Below are positions 8,489-16,644 of a DNA stretch of 64,000 nt, piece after piece. This stretch comes from an uncultured Ruminococcus sp. (GTDB lineage Bacteria; Bacillota; Clostridia; Oscillospirales; Acutalibacteraceae): positions 1-64,000 of the forward strand of contig CACZZB010000005.1 of NCBI GenBank assembly GCA_902785555.1. Direction: 5' to 3'. The notes under the pieces are model-generated. The model did not search any database and had not been told where the DNA came from. It saw only the letters and a program-made list of their open reading frames with translations. The position numbers and the translations under genes were made by a program. Every line of letters starts with the position of its first letter. The stretch's first letter is position 1.

Positions 8489-9270
8489 ACCGTTTCACTT
8501 TCCTTTCTCATAAAAACTTTGTATTTTTCCCTGAGCCACTCCATAAAATCCAATGACTCGGCACCTTCATAATTTTCCTGTATCTGAATTATATTTTTAT
8601 AAAATTCTCTCTTTTCTTTAAACCTATCATATTTTTTATCAAGCCTGTCATCCTTGTTATTCTCATAAGGTTCACCAAACAAATCAAACAAATCATATTC
8701 ATTAAAATAATCATCAGACGATTCATAATCCTCGGAAAGCATTGTTTTATATCTTCTCTGTTTCATCATTAGTTCATATCTGTCAAATTTAGCTTCCTGT
8801 TCTGTATGGCAGGATATTTTTTTATACAGCCTTAGTCCTTCTTCAATTTTATCATATCCATACACTTTGTTTATATTTTCATTTGCCAGCATATTTTCGT
8901 ACATAGTTTTTGTTTTCTTAGTCTTTAACTTTTCTGATACATTGATTTCTCCTCCTGTGGATTTTTCCTTATCCAGCAGTTGTTTCAATTTTTCCAGCTT
9001 GTCTTTTTCTTCATGATTTCCGCCATATCTTTTAGGCCAAATATAATTTTTCAGAAGGAAACTCATCAAAGTATATGTTTCATCCAACAGCCCCGACTGT
9101 TCAGACAATTTTCTTCGGGTATTATATGACCATTTTAATGACATATCCATATTTTTTTTCAATATGTACATTACTTCCTTATCAACTCTGTCCCTGTCAC
9201 CCTCAAAATTATCAAGTATCAGAATAACCTGTCGTGCCGCTTTTCTGAATTTTTCTTCTCTTTTTGTCAT
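8485..9270 (-). CDS. Unrecognised charged helical protein, first gene of the VirD4-like cassette
   Basis: I do not recognise this 261-residue protein. It is very rich in Lys and Glu, predicted largely helical, with an acidic stretch around residues 180-205 (SEDYESSDDYFNEYDLF) and no membrane segment or signal peptide. The chosen ATG at 9270 has AGGGAGGG six bases upstream; the longer frame from 9333 lacks a ribosome site. Its last codon overlaps the start of the ATPase gene by 4 bp (ATGA). It is the promoter-proximal gene of the three-gene operon and may be an adaptor or nucleic-acid-binding partner; this is inference only. Confidence 0.8.
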   Translation of the reverse strand: MTKREEKFRKAARQVILILDNFEGDRDRVDKEVMYILKKNMDMSLKWSYNTRRKLSEQSGLLDETYTLMSFLLKNYIWPKRYGGNHEEKDKLEKLKQLLDKEKSTGGEINVSEKLKTKKTKTMYENMLANENINKVYGYDKIEEGLRLYKKISCHTEQEAKFDRYELMMKQRRYKTMLSEDYESSDDYFNEYDLFDLFGEPYENNKDDRLDKKYDRFKEKREFYKNIIQIQENYEGAESLDFMEWLREKYKVFMRKESETV

Positions 9271-9346
9271 ATTTTTTCCCTCCCTTTGCTCTCGTCTTAT
9301 GATATTATAATACCATAGCCGACTTTCTTTCAATAAACTGTCGGTT

Positions 9347-9377
9347 TAAAAAAAGAATCGAAATAGAATTCCGATTC
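9347..9377 (-). terminator. Terminator after the GNAT gene
   Basis: On the minus strand a 6-7-bp stem (AGAATCG/CGATTCT) around an 11-base loop is followed by seven T. It separates the rplS-to-GNAT gene string from the VirD4-like cassette. Confidence 0.7.
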
Positions 9378-9389
9378 TCATAATATATA

Positions 9390-9815
9390 TCATAATATTT
9401 TAACCATGTTGATATGCTCACAGTACTCGTCATAATAGACTTCGCCCTCAGCCTTATAGCCCAGCTTTTCGTAAAAGCCTTTTACTCTGAGCTGTGCCGA
9501 AAGCGATACTATTTCCGCACCATATTTTTTTATGTATACTTCCGTTTGCGATACTATCTTAAAGCCTATCCCCTTGCCACGCATTTCGGGTATGACTGCT
9601 ATCCTGCCTATATGCCAGTGTTTCGGGTCTTTTTCATCGGAATATGCACGACAGCATCCTATCGCCTTTTCTCCGTCATACATGACATAATGCTTTGCCT
9701 TGTTGTCCGTTTCATCAAATTCTGCCGTGAATTTCTGTTCATCTATAAAAACACTTTCACGTATTTTCTTTTCATCTTCACTTATATTTATACTCTCTTT
9801 TAATTTAAAACTCAT
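9390..9815 (-). CDS. GNAT-family N-acetyltransferase, ElaA-like
   Basis: A 141-residue acetyltransferase of the GNAT fold, which transfers acetyl from acetyl-CoA to an amine. The acetyl-CoA pyrophosphate loop reads RGKGIG (within PEMRGKGIGFKIV, near residue 80), preceded by the strand RIAVIPE and followed by the typical FYEKLGYKAEGEVYYDEYCEH ending. The early RESVFIDEQ resembles the start of ElaA-type proteins. The substrate cannot be inferred. It lies 2 bp after yraN and is probably the last gene of that operon, followed by a terminator. Confidence 0.85.
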   Translation of the reverse strand: MSFKLKESINISEDEKKIRESVFIDEQKFTAEFDETDNKAKHYVMYDGEKAIGCCRAYSDEKDPKHWHIGRIAVIPEMRGKGIGFKIVSQTEVYIKKYGAEIVSLSAQLRVKGFYEKLGYKAEGEVYYDEYCEHINMVKIL

Positions 9816-9817
9816 TA

Positions 9818-10174
9818 TTATCCTCCGAAAGCATTTTCTATATGCTCTATCTCAAATTTATTTCCCTTGTAAGTCACTTCTATGACATCAAATCTCGGCT
9901 GAAGGTCTGTCGGATTTTCGTATAAATATATCTCTGCTGTCGTCAGAATACGCTTCTGCTTACGAAAATCAACAAATTCGGACGGTCTTGCAATCGAATT
10001 GCTTTTTCTCGTTTTCACCTCAACAAATACGATATTATCCCCGTCTTTGACTATTATATCTATCTCACCGTACCTTGAATGGTAGTTTTTGCCGACAAAT
10101 GAATAACCCTTTTGCAGGAGAAATGCCAAGGCTTTTTCTTCTCCTGAATCTCCTGTACGTTTACTGTCATTCAT
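9818..10174 (-). CDS. yraN: YraN family endonuclease-like protein (UPF0102)
   Basis: A 118-residue protein of the UPF0102/YraN family, which has a Holliday-junction-resolvase-like restriction-endonuclease fold but no settled function. The nuclease core pattern is visible as GEIDIIVKDGDNIVFVEVKTRKS (written here as GEIDII, then VFVEVKTR), with the D...ExK residues. Its start overlaps the rnhB stop by 8 bp, and the rnhB-yraN order is widespread in Firmicutes, which supports the call. Confidence 0.92.
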   Translation of the reverse strand: MNDSKRTGDSGEEKALAFLLQKGYSFVGKNYHSRYGEIDIIVKDGDNIVFVEVKTRKSNSIARPSEFVDFRKQKRILTTAEIYLYENPTDLQPRFDVIEVTYKGNKFEIEHIENAFGG

Positions 10175-10808
10175 CTTTATCTTCCCCGAGTATTTTTGTC
10201 AGGAATGACGGGCGGTGTATCTCACAGATACCGTATTGAAGAATTTTCTCACGGTGCAGTTTTGTTCCGTAGCCCTTGTGCTTCTCAAAGCCGTATTCGG
10301 GATATTTTTTCGCCATTTCTTTCATAAGTCTGTCACGGCTGACTTTTGCAAGGATAGATGCCGCTGCTATGCTATGTGAAAGTGCATCGCCTTTCACTAT
10401 TGCTGTACAGTCTATACCGTCAATATCAGGCTCTTTATTTCCGTCTACAAGTATCATATCAGGCTTTTTGTCCAATCCCTCAACGGCTCTTTTCATTGCA
10501 AGCATTGCCGCATTGAGTATATTCATTTCCTCTATCTCCTCAACGCTTGCATAGGCTATACTGTAACTCAACGCTTCCTCTTTTATCTTATCGAACAGCT
10601 TTTCCCTTTTCTTTTCGGAGAGTTTTTTGGAATCGTTGACTTCATCTATTATCAGTCCTTCGGGAAATATCACGGCTGCCGCACATACAGGTCCTGCAAG
10701 AGGTCCTCTGCCTGCCTCGTCTACTCCGCATATCATTTTAAATCCCTGTGAGATATATCCCTTTTCATAAGCAAGCATATCTATACTTTCTTTTTCAGAT
10801 TTTGACAT
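10167..10808 (-). CDS. rnhB: Ribonuclease HII
   Basis: RnhB cuts RNA in RNA-DNA hybrids and removes misincorporated ribonucleotides. The 213-residue product has the active-site motif GVDEAGRG (D30, E31), the DSKKLSEKKRE segment, VDGNK, and a C-terminal YPEYGFEKHKGYGTKLH motif typical of the family. The chosen ATG at 10808 has GGAGG nine bases upstream; the longer frame from 10832 would overlap ylqF more deeply. It overlaps the 3' end of ylqF by 14 bp and yraN by 8 bp. Confidence 0.95.
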   Translation of the reverse strand: MSKSEKESIDMLAYEKGYISQGFKMICGVDEAGRGPLAGPVCAAAVIFPEGLIIDEVNDSKKLSEKKREKLFDKIKEEALSYSIAYASVEEIEEMNILNAAMLAMKRAVEGLDKKPDMILVDGNKEPDIDGIDCTAIVKGDALSHSIAAASILAKVSRDRLMKEMAKKYPEYGFEKHKGYGTKLHREKILQYGICEIHRPSFLTKILGEDKDE

Positions 10809-11682
10809 CTGTGCAGTCCTCCGTTTTATCAAGAGTTATTCTTCCGAGTGCCGCACTTCTGAATTCATCAAGCACAGTAAGCGCTGCTCTCTCAGTGTTT
10901 ATTTCTCCGCCTGATACCAACATACCTCTTTTTCTGCCGACCAACTCAAGTATCTCATAACCCTGTGAGCCTGTTATATCCTCGGTATTGAGCTTATATC
11001 TTGCACAAAGCTGTTCAATGTTGTTATCCCTGAGATATTCAAGAAGTCTGCCTGCAAGGTGTTCGGTGTCAAGTATCTCATCTTTTATCGAACCTATATA
11101 CGCCAATTTTTCTCCGACCTGCTTGTCATCAAATCTGTGCCATAATACCCCGGGAGTATCAAGCAAATCAAAGCCCTTTCCTATCGTGAACCACTGATTT
11201 CCACGTGTAACGCCCGGTCTGTCCTCTACCTTTGCACGATTCTGTTTTGACATTTTATTTATAAAAGATGACTTTCCGACATTGGGTATTCCAACGACCA
11301 TTACTTTTATAGTCCTGCCTGTCATGCCCTTTTCTTCCCATGACTTTATCTTGTCGGCAAGAAGCTCCTTTACTGTCGGTATAAACATATTCAAGCCCCT
11401 GCCCGTCTTACAGTCCAATGCCACTGACGGTATACCTTTTTCTTTAAAAAGCTTTATCCATTTTTTGGTTTCATTCGGGTCTGCCATATCGCACTTATTA
11501 AGAACGACCATTCTCGGCTTATTGTTTATGATACTTCTCAAATCGGGATTACAGCTTGAATACGGAACTCTTGCATCAAGTATGACAGCGACTGCATCTA
11601 TCAGTTTAAGCTGTGACTCTATTTTCCTTTTAGTCCTCGTCATATGACCGGGATACCATTGTATTGACTTTAATTCTTCCAT
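10795..11682 (-). CDS. ylqF: Ribosome biogenesis GTPase YlqF/RbgA
   Basis: RbgA is a GTPase needed for late assembly of the 50S subunit. The 295-residue protein shows circularly permuted GTPase motifs: G4 (NKCD, residues 62-65) comes first, then G1 (GIPNVGKSS, near residue 130), G2/Thr and G3 (DTPG). The N-terminal IQWYPGHMTRTKR is the family hallmark. It lies between a signal peptidase gene and rnhB, the usual Firmicute order rplS-lepB-ylqF-rnhB. Confidence 0.96.
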   Translation of the reverse strand: MEELKSIQWYPGHMTRTKRKIESQLKLIDAVAVILDARVPYSSCNPDLRSIINNKPRMVVLNKCDMADPNETKKWIKLFKEKGIPSVALDCKTGRGLNMFIPTVKELLADKIKSWEEKGMTGRTIKVMVVGIPNVGKSSFINKMSKQNRAKVEDRPGVTRGNQWFTIGKGFDLLDTPGVLWHRFDDKQVGEKLAYIGSIKDEILDTEHLAGRLLEYLRDNNIEQLCARYKLNTEDITGSQGYEILELVGRKRGMLVSGGEINTERAALTVLDEFRSAALGRITLDKTEDCTDVKI

Positions 11683-11701
11683 ATTCTCACGCTTTCCTTA
11701 C

Positions 11702-12322
11702 TTATTTCATATTATAATATACCGTTCCGAATTTGTCAAAAGGCATTATTCTCCATTCGGCTTTGCCTATTATATTATTCACAGGTATAAGTCCTATTTC
11801 CTTGCTTCGGCTGTCGAGTGAACCCTCTCTGTTATCTCCCATGACAAAGACATATCCCTCGGGGATAATATTATTGTATTCTTCAAGAGATATTGAATTT
11901 GAAAGCTGTCTTGTCCTGCCTTTTATATAATTTTCCTCTAATATAACTCCGTCAACGATAACTTCACCTGTATTATAATCTATATCCAATCTTTGTCCGC
12001 CCAATGCTATGACTCTTTTTATTATCGGGTCGCTGTACTTATCTCCATGACTTACTACGACTATATCTCCATTCTGAGGAGTATACATGAAACTGCTTAT
12101 CATGAGCTTATCACCGTTCTGAAGTGTATCAGTCATTGAACTTCCGCTCACTGTCACCTGCCTGACAAAAAATGTCAGTATAAGCATAACTATTACTATT
12201 GATACAAACACCGCTCCTGCCCATTCAAAAAGCAGTTCGGATATAGTTATATTTTTATCCTTTTCTTCGGTAGTAATAATTGCTTTATGTGCAACGATTT
12301 TATTTTTATCTTTTTCTTCCAT
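11702..12322 (-). CDS. lepB: Signal peptidase I (copy A)
   Basis: Type I signal peptidase removes signal peptides from exported proteins at the outer face of the membrane. This 206-residue copy has one N-terminal membrane anchor (about residues 33-53), the catalytic Ser in SGSSM (S62), the catalytic Lys in IIKRVIAL (K102) and the GDNREGSLDSR box. The start is the ATG at 12322, ten bases after AAAGG; the longer frame would use TTG inside the previous stop. It is 20 bp downstream of the next copy and shares about half its residues with it, indicating tandem duplication. Confidence 0.94.
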   Translation of the reverse strand: MEEKDKNKIVAHKAIITTEEKDKNITISELLFEWAGAVFVSIVIVMLILTFFVRQVTVSGSSMTDTLQNGDKLMISSFMYTPQNGDIVVVSHGDKYSDPIIKRVIALGGQRLDIDYNTGEVIVDGVILEENYIKGRTRQLSNSISLEEYNNIIPEGYVFVMGDNREGSLDSRSKEIGLIPVNNIIGKAEWRIMPFDKFGTVYYNMK

Positions 12323-12342
12323 ATCAAAACGACCTTTCTTTA

Positions 12343-12891
12343 TCAAATATTTCCAAAGCTGTTCAGAGGAGATATCCTGAAAAAAGCCTTGCCCATTATA
12401 TTATTGACAGGTATCATATCAACGAGCATTGAACGACTGTCCGTTGAATGTTCCCTGTTATCGCCCATTACAAAAACATACCCCTCGGGTACAACTATAT
12501 CGGATTCATTTATCGGATAATCTCTTGCTTTTATCGTTCTGCCTTTGATATAGTCTTCTTCAAGAATTTTTCCGTCAACCGATACTTCATTTTTATCATA
12601 ATCTATTTTTATTCTCTGACCCTCTGTCGCTATTATCCTTTTTATAAGCTGTTCATCAAGAAATGCACCGTGACTTATTGTAATTATATCTCCCTGTTTT
12701 GGGGCATAGTTACAGCTCCATACTATAAGCCTGTCCTTATCCTGCAAAGTATTTTCCATTGAATGTCCGTCAACTGTCACCTGTCTGAAAAAGAATACCA
12801 TTATGAGCAGTAAAGCACACATTATGAAAAAAAACATCTCTCCTATATCATATATAAACAACAGCAATCCGTCATTCTTTTTATCCTGCAT
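12343..12891 (-). CDS. Signal peptidase I (copy B)
   Basis: A second type I signal peptidase, 182 residues, with an N-terminal anchor (about residues 10-35), catalytic Ser in DGHSM (S44), catalytic Lys in LIKRIIA (K84) and the GDNREHSTDSR box. It is complete and looks active. Paralogous signal peptidases beside rplS and ylqF are common in Clostridia; different copies may differ in substrate preference, which cannot be read from sequence. It lies between copy A and a third, catalytically empty relative. Confidence 0.93.
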   Translation of the reverse strand: MQDKKNDGLLLFIYDIGEMFFFIMCALLLIMVFFFRQVTVDGHSMENTLQDKDRLIVWSCNYAPKQGDIITISHGAFLDEQLIKRIIATEGQRIKIDYDKNEVSVDGKILEEDYIKGRTIKARDYPINESDIVVPEGYVFVMGDNREHSTDSRSMLVDMIPVNNIMGKAFFRISPLNSFGNI

Positions 12892-12909
12892 TTTAACGCC
12901 ACCACCATT

Positions 12910-13461
12910 TCAGAAGATGTTCATTTCACTGACAGCTTTTCCTATCATATTGAACGGATAGACAATACATTCTGCTCTGCCCATTATATGGCTGTTTTCT
13001 ATTATCTCACCGACACGAAGATATCCGTATTCGGGTATAACATCTCTCAGTACAAGGACACAGTTTTCGGGAACTTTTTTATCTTTTATCACTTCACCGA
13101 GTTCATCAAGTGAAAAAAAGCCCTGTTTTTTATATACAAGACAGTCAACCAAACTGCTTTTGCCTGTTCCGAGGGTTATTTCATCACCTGCAAAAGCCGC
13201 TATTTCACCGACAAAATTGCTTTTACCCGAAAAAGCTGCCACTTCATCACCAACATTAAGTGAACGGTCGAGCTGTGAAACTATCACGCTGATATTTATC
13301 GTGCTTCCGTTTTCTCTTGTAACTTTGAACGACACCACTCTGAACAGTACACTGAACATAAATACAAACAGAAACAATATCCATATTACCATATATAACC
13401 ACTGAAAGGAATTTTTCAGCAAGATTTTTTCGTCTTTGTTATCTTTACTTTTTCTGCTCAT
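12910..13461 (-). CDS. Signal-peptidase-like protein lacking catalytic residues
   Basis: This 183-residue protein aligns by eye with the two signal peptidases downstream: a single N-terminal membrane anchor, the pattern DEVAAFSGKS...VGEIAAFAGDEITL where copies A and B read GDIVVVSHG...IKRVIALGGQ, and a closing PENCVLVL...GYLRVGEIIENSHIMGRAECIVYPFNMIG matching PEGYVFVMGDN...IIGKAEWRIMPF. The catalytic Ser-Met pair is absent, the catalytic Lys position is Gly/Glu, and the GDN..DSR box is gone. It is therefore probably a pseudoenzyme. The start is uncertain: the ATG at 13461 has GGAAAGGA about 15 bases upstream, slightly far. Confidence 0.8.
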   Translation of the reverse strand: MSRKSKDNKDEKILLKNSFQWLYMVIWILFLFVFMFSVLFRVVSFKVTRENGSTINISVIVSQLDRSLNVGDEVAAFSGKSNFVGEIAAFAGDEITLGTGKSSLVDCLVYKKQGFFSLDELGEVIKDKKVPENCVLVLRDVIPEYGYLRVGEIIENSHIMGRAECIVYPFNMIGKAVSEMNIF

Positions 13462-13492
13462 ATCGTCATTCAGCTTCCTTTCCAAAATAGTA

Positions 13493-13523
13493 ACAAAAAA
13501 GGGACAAAACATGGTCTTGTCCC
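13493..13523 (-). terminator. Terminator after rplS
   Basis: Minus-strand stem GGGACAA/TTGTCCC with a 9-base loop followed by TTTTTT. It lies between rplS and the signal peptidase cluster, so those genes depend on readthrough or on their own promoter. Confidence 0.8.
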
Positions 13524-13542
13524 TCTTTCTTTACAAAGATGA

Positions 13543-13893
13543 TTATCTGATCTGTTCCTTGACTTTGGCTGCCTTGCCGACTCTGCTGCGGAGATAGTAG
13601 AGCTTGCTTCTGCGAACACGGCCTTTTCTTACTACCTGAACAGATACTACATTCGGGGAATGTACGGGGAATACTCTTTCAACGCCTACACCGTATGATA
13701 CACGGCGTACTGTGAAAGTTTCCGCAACACCGCTGCCTTTTCTGGCAATAACTGTTCCCTCGAACATCTGTACTCTTTCCTTGTCACCCTCACGGATATT
13801 TACACCGATTTTTACGGTATCGCCTACTTCAAATTTCGGCATATTTTCCTGTGATTTAAGAGAGCTTTCTGCAATTTTCTTCAATGCGTCCAT
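13543..13893 (-). CDS. rplS: 50S ribosomal protein L19
   Basis: Ribosomal protein L19 sits at the interface of the 30S and 50S subunits. The 116-residue product shows the family pattern: [24 protein letters not shown] near the start, [10 protein letters not shown], the [21 protein letters not shown] stretch and a basic [22 protein letters not shown] end. AGGAGG precedes the ATG. It has its own consensus promoter and a leader of about 130 bases, and a terminator follows. Confidence 0.98.
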   Translation of the reverse strand: MDALKKIAESSLKSQENMPKFEVGDTVKIGVNIREGDKERVQMFEGTVIARKGSGVAETFTVRRVSYGVGVERVFPVHSPNVVSVQVVRKGRVRRSKLYYLRSRVGKAAKVKEQIR

Positions 13894-14026
13894 TTTAAAA
13901 AAATCCTCCTTGTTATTTCAGACATTCTTGCTTTATATCAAAAAGCAGAGGACTGCCCGTTTCAAAATACGGCTTTTATCAGTCAGCCGATATGAACCCC
14001 ATCACAAGTGACGGTATCCAAAAGAC
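13894..14026 (-). ncRNA. Probable L19 leader RNA (rplS 5' UTR)
   Basis: Between the rplS promoter and start codon lies a leader of about 130 bases. It contains small stems (for example GGCTGACTGATAAAAGCC and the segment ACGGGCAGTCCTCTGC). Firmicute rplS genes often carry an autoregulatory L19 leader that L19 itself binds. I infer this role from position; I have not matched the family consensus. Confidence 0.45.
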
Positions 14027-14032
14027 TCATAT

Positions 14033-14061
14033 ATTATAACACAATCCGCACGCTTATGCAA
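14033..14061 (-). promoter_or_regulatory. Promoter of rplS
   Basis: On the minus strand TTGCAT (14061-14056) and TATAAT (14038-14033) are separated by exactly 17 bases, a near-consensus housekeeping promoter. Confidence 0.85.
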
Positions 14062-14073
14062 GCATTATTTTCA

Positions 14074-15282
14074 TCAATTATCAAAGAATTTTGCATGGAT
14101 AGCACTTACAGCGGCATCAGCATCTTTTTCATCAATGAGAACGGATACTTTTATTTCGCTTGTTGAGATCATGCGGATATTTATCTGTGCATCATAGAGA
14201 GCCTCAAACATCTTTGTAGCAACGCCTGCATGACTTTCCATACCTGCACCTACGATAGATACCTTTGCTACCTTGTCATCAGCCGATACAGATTTGCCGC
14301 CTACTACCGATACATATTCTTCCATTGCTTCAACGGCTTCATTCATATTGTCCTTTGCTACGGTGAAAGAGATATCCTTTGTGCCGTCACGACCTATTGA
14401 CTGCAGGATTATATCTACATTGATACCCTTTGCAGAAAGCTTTGAGAACATCTTGAATGCAAGACCCGGCTCATCCGGTACACCTACGACAGATATTCTT
14501 GCCACGTTAGTATCCTTTGCCACACCGCTTATCAACATTTTTTCCATTTTTGCTGCCTCCTTGACAATAGTTCCCGGTGCTCTTGTAAGACTTGAAAGCA
14601 CTTCGAGTTCAATATTATATTTTTTTGCCATTTCCACGCTTCTGTTATTGAGAACCTGTGCTCCCAATGTTGCAAGTTCGAGCATTTCATCATAAGAAAT
14701 ACATTTGAGTTTTTCGGCATTCTTTACTTTTCTCGGGTCAGCCGTATAAACGCCCTCTACGTCTGTGTATATCTGACAAAGATCGGCGTGCATTGCTGCT
14801 GCTATTGCAACGGCACTTGTATCCGAACCGCCTCTGCCGAGAGTAGTCACGTCTTCATAACGGTTGATGCCCTGAAAGCCTGCTACTATGACAATGTTAT
14901 TCTTGTCAAGTTCCTTTTCGATTCTGTCCGTCTTGACTCTTTTTATTCTTGCGGAAGTATAGGCTGATGTTGTCTGGAAACCTGCCTGCCATCCGAGAAG
15001 CGATACAACAGGACAGCCGAGTTTTTCGATAGCCATTGCAAGCAGTGCAATAGATATCTGTTCACCTGCTGCAAGGAGCATATCCTTTTCACGCTTTGAG
15101 GCATTCGGATTGATCTCGTTAGCCTTGTCTATAAGGTCATCTGTTGTGTCACCCTGTGCAGATACAACCACTACGACCTTATTGCCTTTTTTGTAGGTAT
15201 CTGTTACTATTCCTGCAACATTGAATACCCTTTCAGCGTTTGCCACGGAACTTCCACCGAATTTTTGTACAATTAAGCTCAT
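14074..15282 (-). CDS. lysC: Aspartate kinase
   Basis: Aspartate kinase phosphorylates aspartate, the first step toward lysine, threonine and methionine. The 402-residue product has the KFGGSS motif (residues 8-13), the kinase-domain GRGGSDTSAVAIAAA, and two C-terminal ACT domains (after about residue 265, from GVAKDTNVARISVVG onward) for feedback control. It lies 30 bp after hom, so the first and third enzymes of the pathway are encoded together. No lysine riboswitch is seen upstream of either gene, pointing to allosteric control. Confidence 0.96.
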   Translation of the reverse strand: MSLIVQKFGGSSVANAERVFNVAGIVTDTYKKGNKVVVVVSAQGDTTDDLIDKANEINPNASKREKDMLLAAGEQISIALLAMAIEKLGCPVVSLLGWQAGFQTTSAYTSARIKRVKTDRIEKELDKNNIVIVAGFQGINRYEDVTTLGRGGSDTSAVAIAAAMHADLCQIYTDVEGVYTADPRKVKNAEKLKCISYDEMLELATLGAQVLNNRSVEMAKKYNIELEVLSSLTRAPGTIVKEAAKMEKMLISGVAKDTNVARISVVGVPDEPGLAFKMFSKLSAKGINVDIILQSIGRDGTKDISFTVAKDNMNEAVEAMEEYVSVVGGKSVSADDKVAKVSIVGAGMESHAGVATKMFEALYDAQINIRMISTSEIKVSVLIDEKDADAAVSAIHAKFFDN

Positions 15283-15312
15283 TTTTTCTCCCCCATTAAG
15301 TTTAATTTTTTA

Positions 15313-16560
15313 TTACAGATCCGAAATTCGGATTGCTGACAATACTTTTATACCGTTGTTTTCAAGCTCGGCAATGGCTTTTTTCTGTTCTGCAACGACT
15401 TTTTCACCCGTTACGAAAGCGTATTCGTTTTCGGGTGCATTTGCCCTTGCAAGAAGCTTTACTTCTCCGAACAGTTCTTTCAGTTTTTCACTCAATGTCT
15501 GCTTGTCAAGAGTGCTTTCCACTCTGATATAAACAGGATATGATGTTTCTTCATACGGCTTTACGACACTTTCGGTGCTGTCTGACCAATAAAGATATTT
15601 TCTTGCCTTGAGGTGCTTTACACAGTCGATTATATCGGCTACTACCGCACTTGCTGTCGGGAGCTTGCCCGCACCCTTGCCGTAGAATACAACATCACCA
15701 GTTGAATCTCCTCTTACGAGAATACCGTTGAATACATCATCAACATTTGCAAGCTGACTGTTTTTCTCTATGAACATAGGCTCTACCGTGATATCAAGTT
15801 TGCCGTCATCAAGTTTCTTGACCTGTCCGATAAGCTTTATCACTCCGCCCCATGATGCTGCATAGGCAACATCTTCAAGAGCTATTTTTGTGATACCGCT
15901 TGTATGAACGAATTCGGGATAGACGTGCTTTCCGTAAGTCAGCGACGCAAGTATACATATCTTTCTGCAAGCATCATGTCCTTCAACATCAGCAGCGGGG
16001 TTTTTCTCCGCATAGCCTAATTCCTGAGCCATTCTGAGAGCGTCATCAAATGACATATTCTCTCTTATCATCTTTGTGAGGATGAAGTTGGTTGTACCGT
16101 TGAGTATTCCTGCTATTTCTATAACATCATTTGCAGCAAGACACTGACTTATCGGTCTTATTATCGGGATACCTCCGCCGACACTTGCCTCAAAGAGATA
16201 ATTCGCATTATTTTCCTTTGCAATTTGGAGAAGTTCCGCACCCTTTGTAGCAACAAGCTCCTTATTTGAAGTAACAACGCTCTTGCCTTTCATAAGACAT
16301 CTCTTTGTAAATTCATAAGCGGGATTTACTCCGCCCATTACTTCGGCTACTACCTTGACTTCATCATCATTTACTATATCTTCAAAATTTTTCGTGAATT
16401 TATCCGCAAACGGACTGTCGGGAAATTCTCTTATATCAAGTATATATTTTATAGATATTTCCTCTTTTGCTCTTTTGGCTATGCTTTCAACGTGCTGTGA
16501 GAGTACCTCTACAACTCCGGAACCCACAACACCGTGTCCCATTACTGCAACCTGTACCAT
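15313..16560 (-). CDS. hom: Homoserine dehydrogenase
   Basis: Homoserine dehydrogenase reduces aspartate semialdehyde to homoserine, the branch leading to threonine and methionine. The 415-residue product has an N-terminal NAD(P) motif GHGVVG, the catalytic-domain segment LFEASVGGGIPIIRPI, the GTTNFIL motif and ADVEGHDACRK, and ends in a C-terminal ACT domain (from about residue 340, YPVYIRVEST). The ATG at 16560 has GAGGGAG eleven bases upstream; the ten extra residues of the longer frame are not conserved-looking. It is followed 30 bp later by lysC. Confidence 0.95.
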   Translation of the reverse strand: MVQVAVMGHGVVGSGVVEVLSQHVESIAKRAKEEISIKYILDIREFPDSPFADKFTKNFEDIVNDDEVKVVAEVMGGVNPAYEFTKRCLMKGKSVVTSNKELVATKGAELLQIAKENNANYLFEASVGGGIPIIRPISQCLAANDVIEIAGILNGTTNFILTKMIRENMSFDDALRMAQELGYAEKNPAADVEGHDACRKICILASLTYGKHVYPEFVHTSGITKIALEDVAYAASWGGVIKLIGQVKKLDDGKLDITVEPMFIEKNSQLANVDDVFNGILVRGDSTGDVVFYGKGAGKLPTASAVVADIIDCVKHLKARKYLYWSDSTESVVKPYEETSYPVYIRVESTLDKQTLSEKLKELFGEVKLLARANAPENEYAFVTGEKVVAEQKKAIAELENNGIKVLSAIRISDL

Positions 16561-16644
16561 AAAATTTAAACTCCCTCTTTTCAATGCCATAATGCATAAT
16601 TATTTTTTATATCAATTTTTTTATTAACTGACTGATGTGTCGGT

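Noticed and set aside
6148..9270. Integrative conjugative element
   Set aside because: Only the coupling-protein-like ATPase is present; no integrase, relaxase, VirB4, VirB6 or attachment repeats are visible around it.
14074..16640. Lysine riboswitch before hom-lysC
   Set aside because: The short space upstream of hom (about 85 bases to the penicillin-binding protein gene) is too small and shows no matching conserved blocks.
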